Shown: positions 55,043-64,000 of the stretch, piece by piece | How positions within the stretch are numbered: position 1 is the first letter of the stretch | How the letters are laid out: each line of letters opens with the position of its first letter | Source of the DNA: Karstenula rhodostoma CBS 690.94 | Taxonomy: Eukaryota; Ascomycota; Dothideomycetes; Pleosporales; Didymosphaeriaceae | NCBI GenBank assembly: GCA_010093485.1 | Contig: MU001506.1 | Span: 434,001-498,000, forward strand | DNA: 64,000 nt | Direction: 5' to 3' | The notes under the pieces: generated by a model | What the model was told of the DNA's origin: nothing | What the model saw: the letters and a program-made list of their open reading frames with translations, nothing else | Database searches by the model: none | Program-made: the position numbers and the translations under genes

Positions 55043-55678
55043 ATGAAGTTCCCGAAGAGGCAGAAGCGTGGCTCGATCTCTGCTCACACAGCAGCAACCA
55101 CCCCGATCGGCCTGTCGCCAGCCCTCTCCGCCGTCCGGAGTATCGTTGAAAAGACGAAACCCATTGAGGACCCTACGCAACCCAAGCTTAGACGCAAGCA
55201 TAAGAGTGCGAATCTCTACCTCGACAGCGTCTTTGACGAGGAGCTGACTGGTAAGAGTCCCCAAGGACCGGGCTCACATTCAATATTGACAACTTGATAG
55301 AGATCGATCCGGCAACCGGACACTGGGTTGCAATACCGTTCGGTCGGACGCGAACCTTGTCAGCTCCAATGATCATCCTCACGCCGCCGTCACCTGAGAA
55401 GGCCGATCCTCTTGATGAGGCTGGCGGTGTTCTTGCTAGGGCGGCCAGTGCGATGGGTACGGTACAAGTACCTAGGTAACGACTGATTGTCCCAACTAGA
55501 TATTCGTATTACTAACCATCAACAGATCGCTGTCTTTCCCAGATCTTGGTTGGCTTGCGAGCGCGGCTGGTCGTGCTATCGCTAACGCTCTTCCGTACTG
55601 GCGGGCATCTGAGGTATGGTCAACTGCCTGAGATGATAATGAATAGAAGCTGACAGGAACTACCAGGACGAGGTCTAG
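55043..55678 (+). CDS. hypothetical 160-aa protein, four exons
   Basis: Exons 55043-55250, 55301-55475, 55526-55613 and 55667-55678; introns of 50, 50 and 53 bases, all GT-AG with clear branch points (TTGACAACT, ATTACTAAC, GCTGACA). The last exon encodes only Asp-Glu-Val before the stop. The product has a basic N-terminus (MKFPKRQKRGS), a Pro/Ser-rich middle (LSAPMIILTPPSPEKAD) and a short helical C-terminus (WLASAAGRAIANALPYWRAS). No family was recognised. The full consistency of phase and signals makes it a real gene despite its small size. Confidence 0.7.
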
Positions 55679-56192
55679 CAAGACTCTGAGCATTGTGGCA
55701 GCATCTTCGGGCAATATCTCACCGGCGACATGCCCCTCATGTGACCGTGGCTAGCAACTGGGAAGTTGCTCTTGAGCAGGCCTCCTGAGACCTTGGAGAA
55801 GGTGCTGAGGCTATGGAGATATGTGTTTCAGTTGAACTGACCATATCAATCGGGGCTATGAATTCTTGGACAAATTTGTTAGAGTTCGATGTGGTATTCG
55901 GCTCATTTTTTCATGATTGCGTATGCATACACACGATGGGCTAGATTGATTAGATCTAAATGGTCTTTTGCAAATGTGGAAAAGTTGTTCCGGCTTCACT
56001 GATGCGACATTATAACGAGTGAGTGCACTTTCGGCACTATTCGTGTGCAGGTCTTTCGCACTTGACCAGCGCTCGGTCTCAATCTCCCAATTGATTCCTC
56101 ACCACAAGAATTCCCACCAGAGACCCAAATCTCCCTTCCTCACCACAATCAATCTGCTCCAGATAGCCATAGCGGCCATCACCGCTCACTCC
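55679..56192. other. intergenic and leader of the next gene
   Basis: No supported coding sequence. The frame upstream of 56193 is open but the likely start is the ATG at 56193. Confidence 0.5.
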
Positions 56193-57047
56193 ATGGCCTC
56201 AAAAAACACCTTCCCTCGAACCGCCGCGGGCGTACCTCCCCAAACCGCTGCCCCCACGCCCTCCGAGCTGAACGGCACCACCCCCATCTTCGCCGTCTCA
56301 TCGCAGAAATGTCCCATCCTCTGCGCGCCCATCTATCGAGAGCTCAACGATGCCAGCACCACCTTCTGCTTCACCTTCCCCGTGGACGGACCCACCCCTT
56401 CCATGCCCACCTCCGCGCCACCGCCCCCATCCCAAGTCGTATGCCCATCCATGTTCTGGACCGCGTCTCTCGCTCCGCCCCCATACAGGGAGCTGAACGG
56501 GATAACGCCCATCTTCCGAGTCTCAGCGCAGTCCGCGCCCGCCGCGGGTCCGACCGAGTCTAAGTTCTACTGCGGGGCACGGTTCGATCACCTTCCGCCA
56601 TTTATGGAGGCGGAGCGATTGGGGGAGGTGTATGTGCGGTGTGCTGAGCAGGAAGAGAAGCATTGGGACAAAGCTCATGCTGGCGATACTCACCGGGAAC
56701 AGCGGCACTGGGAAATGGATATTGCGCCTCACTTGGCCTTCCAGAACGGTCTCGGCGGTACAGGTGACATGTCAGTTCTTGACCTCTAGCCTGTATATCA
56801 GTACCAGGCCCGCCTTGCAACTATACCCGAAGACAGCGAGTATCCTTCTAATGCCCCTGCCCCTGGTTCGACATCGCCTTTCTTCCACTGGATGCCGCAG
56901 ATCCCCGCTTCAATGCCCGTGCGCTACGCCCCTGTTATTGCTGACTCGCCGCCGTTGTGGAAGGAGCTGCTTGGGCATGAGATAGAGGTGGGGTGGGGGA
57001 GGGGTGGAGGGGAGAAAGCTATGGTAGGGGATTGGGGGATGGATTGA
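56193..57047 (+). CDS. ELNG-repeat hypothetical protein, in-frame TAG at codon 199
   Basis: From ATG 56193 (context CCATGGCC) the frame reads 198 codons to a TAG at 56787-56789. The same frame then stays coding-like (for example QARLATIPEDSEYPSNAPAP and MPVRYAPVIADSPPLWKELL) to a TGA at 57045-57047. No consensus intron of suitable length and phase removes the TAG. The N-terminal half carries three related segments: PSELNGTTPIFAVSSQ, PIYRELNDASTTFCF and PPYRELNGITPIFRVSAQ. The product is Pro-rich with a helical, charged region (~125-180). No family was recognised. Either the short 198-residue product is real, or the stop is a recent CAG-to-TAG change, or readthrough occurs. Confidence 0.55.
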
Positions 57048-57270
57048 CTCGCGAAGGATGCACAAGGATGGACAAAGGACTGGAGATGAATGGATGGGGA
57101 GCTAGAGCAGCGTTGGACCCGTGAGACCTTTGGAAGGATACACATGCAGAGATACACTCTGGACGGGCAAGCGGAAGACTTTGGAATACTACAACGGCAA
57201 GGTTGTGATAAGTATGAGTTGTACAAGACTGTTTAGTATTTCGAGTGTCTAGCTTAGCCTAGGCCGCCTC
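57048..57270. other. convergent intergenic spacer
   Basis: A short spacer between converging genes; nothing recognised. Confidence 0.5.
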
Positions 57271-58762
<1,492 letters not shown>

Positions 58763-58830
58763 GATGCCAGGAGATTTCTAGAAGGTTCAAGACAACACTG
58801 CGAGGATCAATCGTGTAAGTTGAGCTAAGC

Positions 58831-58838
58831 TCTTTATA
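58831..58838 (-). promoter_or_regulatory. TATA box of the GH10 gene
   Basis: TATAAAGA on the minus strand, about 70 bases upstream of the ATG at 58762. Confidence 0.55.
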
Positions 58839-60506
58839 CCAATGTACTACCAAGTCCTCATTATCCAGGGAAAGGCCACCATGACTGGCAGCAACAGCCC
58901 GTCCGTCCCGAACGATTGTAGCGAGCGGTCGACGACCCGGTTCTCACATCGGAGAATTTCGATCCAGACTAGCTCAAACTACCATACCCGTAACGCGCTG
59001 GTGGTTAATCTAGAAAATATTGTCAGTGCCGGTGGTCGGAATTACTCCCGGAATCAGAGCCGCGCAATATATTCGAGGCGGGCAATTTTCCGTCCGCTCG
59101 AGGATGGGCCCTCAGAAACGCCACATCATCACAGCGTTGAGCAAAGCTGTGGTTCGTCGCGGCAAGGGATTCATCGTTCGAGAAGTGAGGAATAAATCGA
59201 TGGGAGATGCGCTGAGAGAAAACGTGATGCGCATGGTGGTCCGCACGAGTCAGGCGCGACGTACCGTGCCTTGGCATCTGGAACGTCCCGAGACCAACAC
59301 TGTGTCACCATCAGGGCTTGCGCTCCGCACGTTTGACTACTACAAGCACCTCTATACTATTTCCGTGTCTACTAATCTCGCTGTGGCTTTTCTCAGGAAG
59401 CGTTTGCCTTACGCCAGGCGACTTACACCCAATAGACACGGCCTACGCGTCTCCTCGCGGCTCTTCTCCGACCGTCGATCTGCCTGCCAGCATCCCTCGC
59501 AGAGTCTACCCCATACGCGGCTGCATACATACATCAATAGTTCCAATGCACCAGGGTCATTATGTAACCGTTTGGCTGAATACATACCATTCCCACTCGA
59601 GCCCAACATAGGCGAAGCCTCGCCGCATTTCTCTATGCTCGTCGTGCGCCAACGTCCGAAGTGATCGATACCGCCCTGTGAACACGCGGATCCCCGGGCC
59701 GTCGCAAGAATACCTCTAGTTCTTACATGTGCATTCGGACACTGCCTTGCACGGAGTACGGTTGCGGGACGGCAAATCCAGCAGTCTAGGGGAACCGCTG
59801 CCGCGCTTCCGCAATGCGCAATGTTCAGATTTCGGCAGGCTAATGTTGGCAACACGTGACATCTTGCGTCCAAACAAGTGTATCCTTGTTCCCATTCCAG
59901 CAAATGTAGGCATCTTGACCAGGATGGACGCTCTACCAGATGTACACGCTGGGGCTGGCTTCTCCGGATGACGACGCTGCACTTGACCTCAAGAACCGTC
60001 ACGATACTGTTGCTGTCTTGTCAATATGCATTCGTACTACTACAACCTTGTCTGAAGCGACTTCGGGCCTGTCACAGCCTTGTTGGGGTTCAAGCTGGTG
60101 CAGATCCCCCAAGCATTTGGAGCCCACAACTCCGTCCTAGAAATGGTGAGTACCTACTCAAGTGCCAGCGATGTAGGAAATCTGACGATCTTGATCATGC
60201 GTTCATATAGATCGGGGTGCTACTAAATCGTGGGAGTTAGATTGCCGTTTCATTTACCCGACCGAGGACACCTAGACAGATTCGCTTCAAGGGACAACAA
60301 AACCTACCATCCAGCTCGATCTACTTAGATGTCGCAATCCAATGCAAGATTCGTAATCGCCATCTTGACCGCATACCATCCACACACCAACGCAAGTATC
60401 TAAGAAAAGCTCGCCTTGCAGATCCAAGCCCTATTCGTCCGTCAGGGTCTACCGTTCGTCGCCAGGTGATCCATCGCTCAGAATTCGTCTAGTCATTCCA
60501 TCCGAT
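58839..60506. other. 1.7-kb intergenic stretch
   Basis: Arg-rich frames at 59.0-59.7 kb and a frame near 59940 (contains SPDDDAALDLKNRHDTVAVL) are present, but none has a domain or splice structure I can support. The 59.94-60.14 kb piece could be a lost upstream exon. Confidence 0.4.
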
Positions 60507-62888
60507 ATGAAATTATCTGCTGGATTTCGCAACACGTACGAAGAGGTACCTGACCTAGCCAAGAAGTTCGTCAACGAAGCACCAAATGAGACAGGGCAAC
60601 GGCCCAAGTCCAAAGTATCACGGGACGCCCTAGTACGGACTCACCAACGACATCTCAAGCTTCTAAGCGAGGGTAGCGTGCCTGTTCGTAGCCTGGTTCT
60701 ACCTAAGCCGTACCCCCCAGCACGCGGCTCGGTTCACGCGACATCAACGAAGACTGTCAGTATCGATGTCTTGCTGTATAAGTACTTTACGAACATTATA
60801 CTAGGTCCACCTCGGCGATCTTCAGATAGACAGCAGAGACAGGGATGCGGTTCTCCTACTTCGTACCATAACGACCCCCTACGTGTGGTCCTCTACGGTT
60901 GCTGTCGTAGAAGATGAGACTGGGGATGTTGCTAGGGTGACTGTCTGGAATCTCGAAGACAACGTCGTTGATCCCATCGTGACTAAGGGTTCTATCATTG
61001 CAATAAGGCAACCCTGTTGGACAAGATTGGTAGATGGAGGACATCATATTCGTGTTGACCATCCCTCGGACCTTGTTTTGCTCCGACCGGACGACGACCT
61101 TGTTCCTGAAACATGGTGGAACGACGAAGACCTGGTCACCAATAGAGACCCAGGACAATGCAAGCAAGATGGCGACATGATGTTTTTGAAGAAGCGCTTC
61201 CGCCAGGCTCTCGAGTTGTGAGTATTGTAGCAGCTGCTTCTCGCCCTTGACTAATTTGGCGAAGATATACCCGGGGTCTACAATACGTTTCCAATACCCC
61301 GGACCCAGCTGCCGAGATCGACTTATATCGCAAGCGCTGTGGCGTCAGTATAGTCCTTCTTCGTCTCGACGATGCAGCCAACGATCTATCCGAGGCTATA
61401 GCAACCCACGCTCGCTCTACGCCCGAGCTCTCCTCCTCCGAACTTACAAACGCTTCGATTGTCAAAGCTTGGCTCCGAAATCGCAGCACCGAAGATCCAC
61501 TACATATCTCATCCAGGATCCCTCGTCCCCTTAAAGAACTGGCCGCCAGGATCAAGTTCGACGTCGGCATCAACCAACCCACGCCTGACTATAACCTCCC
61601 CGTGATTTCAGCCTATGTAGGCCCGTTGACATTACACGTTGACGCTGCGAACTACCTATGCGATACTGAGGTTCAAAACACTGGTTCGCACGGCCGTGGT
61701 CAATTTGCGAAACGGGACTTCAAGGAAGGCGATCTGATCTGTGTGGAGAAAGCTTTCGTGCTCCCAGGATATTTCATGCAAGATCGGAATAGCGACTGCC
61801 TGCTGTACAGTCTGGGCGATGGGACCGCCGCACCAAGACCAGGTGCATGGCTGTTCAAAGAACTGGTGCAGAAGCTGAGATGGAATCCCAGCTTGCGGAA
61901 AGAGTTTTTCGACATGACTGATGGCGGGTACTGGGAAGAGCACGGGTGGGAAGTAGCTGAAGATGAAGAGATACCAGTCGACGTGTACGTCTCCTTCCTA
62001 ATCATGGAAACTATATTGATACGAAGCAGATTTCGCGTCGAGTACATCCGCCGCCTGAACTGCTTCTCCGCACCGACACGCTCCTCAGATCTCTTGAACC
62101 AGCCGCCGAATTCGAACCCGGAGCTCCGCAATGGCTTCTGGACGCACGCCTCATACATCAATCACTCGTGCCTGCCGAACACGATACGCACATTCATCGG
62201 CGATCTCAGGTTCTTGCGCGCTGCGAGGGATATTGCAGCTGGAGAGGAGCTCACGAATCAATATGTCGCGCCCGACATCGACATCAACGAACGACGAGAG
62301 AAGTTCCGAACAACTTGGGGATTTGAGTGCGATTGTCAGCTCTGTTTCACGGACGGCAGTGTCGACAAAGGCATAAGAAAGGAGCGATTGGGACAGTTTG
62401 AAGAGCTCAAGAGCATGGTCATGAAGCTTGGCGAGAAAGGCCCGCCCACGATAACCTCCTTGAAGAAGACCGCTCGCGCACTCCGGGAGATGGAAGCACT
62501 CTACTCTCCTGCCAGTGCCGAAGGTCAAGGCGGAGAGGATCCCTACGCCACGCTTCCCCGCCTCGCGCTCGTCCATCCCTCGCTTTTCTTGACAGAAGCA
62601 TGGCGCAGCGTTAAAAACGTCGACCGCACCATCGAGTACGCGATCAAGCTACTGCGCAACTTCGGCATCATTGCCAGGACCGAGGGCAAGGAGTTGAAGG
62701 TAGATAACCAAGCGGGCTTCGTCAACGTAGAAACGGTCCGCGCGCTGAACTACCTGGCTGAAGGATACACTTCTCGCGGCGAGGAGGAACTAGCAAATCA
62801 GTGTCTAGAGAAAGCGAGGCTATGGTACATTATCATCACGGGTTCAGAAGTCGGAAGCGAGCAGTTTTTTGGAGATTTCGGATTGTAG
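60507..62888 (+). CDS. TPR and SET domain protein
   Basis: There are three exons: 60507-60755, 60805-61217 and 61265-62888; introns of 49 (GTCAGT donor) and 47 bases (GTGAGT donor, TTGACTAAT branch), giving 761 residues. Residues ~85-190 match the beta-rich region preceding the repeats in fungal TPR-SET proteins (AVLLLRTITTP, STVAVVEDETGDV). Two or more TPR-like helical repeats cover ~210-290 (FRQALELYTRGLQY). The SET domain spans ~355-545: GSHGRGQFAKRDFKEGD, YINHSCLPNT, GEELTNQY, then the zinc-binding FECDCQLC. A MYND finger is not present. Likely a lysine methyltransferase; the substrate is unknown. The ATG at 60507 is the first in frame; extra upstream exons are possible. Confidence 0.85.
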
Positions 62889-63007
62889 TACACGAGAATC
62901 TAGCGGAACTTTTGATATTCCTCTTTCCCCCAAGTCGATCCAAGCTGCTCTAACCGTGACCTTGTTGGCCACCGTGAGAGGAGCTGTCGAGGGCCGATCT
63001 GGATGCT

Positions 63008-63250
63008 TTATCCAAGTATCGCCATCCACATGATGGCCACGTTGAAGGCCAGGTAGATGTCACAGGCCGTGACGAGCCAGCCCAGGCCGGGCACATCTAC
63101 CAGCGCAATGCCCAGGCAAAGCGCACCGAAAAGAGACAGGAGGTGCCAAAGCTCTGGCATGTTGCGCGGTGTTGCGGGACGCGGTGTCGCGGTTTGAGAA
63201 AGACGAGGATGTGCGGTTGCGGCGGACGGGGTCGGCAGAGTGAATTGCAC
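63008..63250 (-). CDS. small hydrophobic protein, probable membrane protein
   Basis: The frame reads from about 63250 to a TAA at 63008-63010. The only in-frame ATG (63160) would give 50 residues; upstream sequence lacks an ATG but has an acceptor-like CTATAG at ~63277-63282, so a short upstream exon is likely. Two hydrophobic segments (LWHLLSLFGALCLGIALV and YLAFNVAIMWMAILG) separated by a short turn suggest a two-helix membrane protein. No family was recognised. Confidence 0.4.
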   Translation of the reverse strand: MQFTLPTPSAATAHPRLSQTATPRPATPRNMPELWHLLSLFGALCLGIALVDVPGLGWLVTACDIYLAFNVAIMWMAILG

Positions 63251-63695
63251 GTAGAGTGCGTGAGCGGAGGTTGTAGTGTAGCTATAGTAGCATCAGCTGA
63301 AGTCAATTAAGTTATTGTGGGAGTATACACACCCGTAGATATTTGAGAATACGCTGTAGACTTGGTGTTGCGGCGGGCGAGGCGAATATCATGCTCGCTG
63401 GTGGGTGGCCGAATGTGGTTAGGCGTCAGTGAGCGCCTTCCTGGCAACGAGGGCGCGAAAATTGATGCGGCGCTTTTCTGCATGCTCAAACAGCTTGATT
63501 GATTGATCTCACAGCTGGGTTTCATGTTCAGCTTCTACTTTGCATGTTTGCTCGTGCAGTGCATCCCCTCCTGACCGAGAGGCGACGAGCTGCACTGCAG
63601 CTTCTTATGAAGCAAATGGGCTCGTTTTGGAACTTGATAGAGGACGAACTTCATTTAAGCTTTACGTGCATGTTTGCTCCGGTGGTATGCCGGCT
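63251..63695. other. intergenic, no gene recognised
   Basis: Weak frames. A short first exon of the preceding minus-strand gene (ATG near 63525 followed by a GTGAGA donor) is possible but unproven. Confidence 0.4.
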
Positions 63696-64000
63696 TCATG
63701 AGTGATCAGCCCTGCCAGTGACGGCGCCGTTACCCAGCTCAACACTGAACTTGATCATTGACACAAGCCGGGGTAGAAAGGGAGCATAAGGCTCAATATC
63801 ATCACGTATACCATGCTTGTCGACCATCTGCTCGCCTCGTCCTCCAGTTTTGGAGCTGAACCTGCCGCTCTCTAGCACTGCAGCAGCGTCGACGGCCAGG
63901 AGCTCCGCAGACCCGGGTCCGCTCAGCCGGCCCATAGGGGCGTTTGTCTCCTTCACTCGAGCTGTCTGCTGCCTTGCCTGCCGCGCACAGCCCCACTGGT
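63696..64000 (-). CDS. C-terminal part of an unknown protein, cut by the window edge
   Basis: The minus-strand frame enters at the right edge and ends at TGA 63696-63698. It reads about 90 well-composed residues (contains GRLSGPGSAELLAVDAAAVL and YAPFLPRLVSMIKFSVELGN). No start is visible; the family was not recognised. It may be a terminal exon. Confidence 0.4.
   Translation of the reverse strand, partial: QWGCARQARQQTARVKETNAPMGRLSGPGSAELLAVDAAAVLESGRFSSKTGGRGEQMVDKHGIRDDIEPYAPFLPRLVSMIKFSVELGNGAVTGRADHS

Noticed and set aside
59020..59664. 214-codon plus-strand frame as a gene
   Set aside because: Arg/His-rich throughout, no ATG at the start of good sequence, and competing frames of equal quality on the other strand.

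Overview
The window is nuclear DNA of a filamentous ascomycete, most likely a dothideomycete. Coding genes carry short GT-AG introns of about 43-91 bases with fungal branch-point signals. The recognisable families are fungal: a secreted GH10-CBM1 xylanase, DUF3074, a PSP1 C-terminal domain, TPR-SET, fungal Zn2Cys6 factors and double-zinc-ribbon proteins. No prokaryotic, organellar or viral gene was recognised, and no complete tRNA, rRNA or CRISPR array. All exon structures were worked out by eye from splice signals and frame continuity. Layout. 0-11 kb is gene-poor: a TTAAGACTCGTAAGAACC repeat family, a Pro/Ala-rich gene (1.85-3.25 kb), a tiny polyproline protein, a gene interrupted by an in-frame TAG (5.7-6.5 kb) and weak relics. 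11-20 kb is conserved and mostly on the minus strand: an AT-hook/chromodomain protein, a 216-aa hypothetical protein and a 1551-aa Gln/Pro-rich coiled-coil protein. 21-31 kb holds the first of three F-box-like-type paralogs, a DUF3074 lipid-binding-like protein, a SAM plus HMG-box regulator, a gene-poor 2.3 kb and LSM5 with five introns. 31-35.5 kb is one intronless 1408-aa protein with a DEDDy 3'-5' exonuclease domain and a C-terminal helix-turn-helix. 35.5-49 kb is accessory and decayed: three copies of a 72-77 bp palindrome with a compensatory arm change, a truncated PSP1 domain, a 17-bp palindrome, a dead type-B carboxylesterase, a dead fungal transcription factor and a pair of double-zinc-ribbon genes, one intact and one broken. 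49-57 kb carries the other two F-box-like-type paralogs, one frameshifted and one followed by a C-terminal Zn2Cys6 cluster, then two small orphan genes. 57-64 kb has the GH10-CBM1 xylanase, a TPR-SET protein, a small membrane protein and the edge of another gene. How the genes relate. The sound genes are mostly independent housekeeping or regulatory loci: chromatin (chromodomain, SET), transcription (HMG-box), RNA (LSM5, RNase D-like) and plant cell-wall degradation (GH10). No biosynthetic or metabolic cluster is evident. The accessory stretches show transition-type gene decay consistent with, but not proof of, repeat-induced point mutation: stops replacing CAG, CAA or TGG codons and lost catalytic residues. 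The observations most worth following are the palindrome family, the F-box-like-type/Zn2Cys6 fusion and the recurrent in-frame stops.
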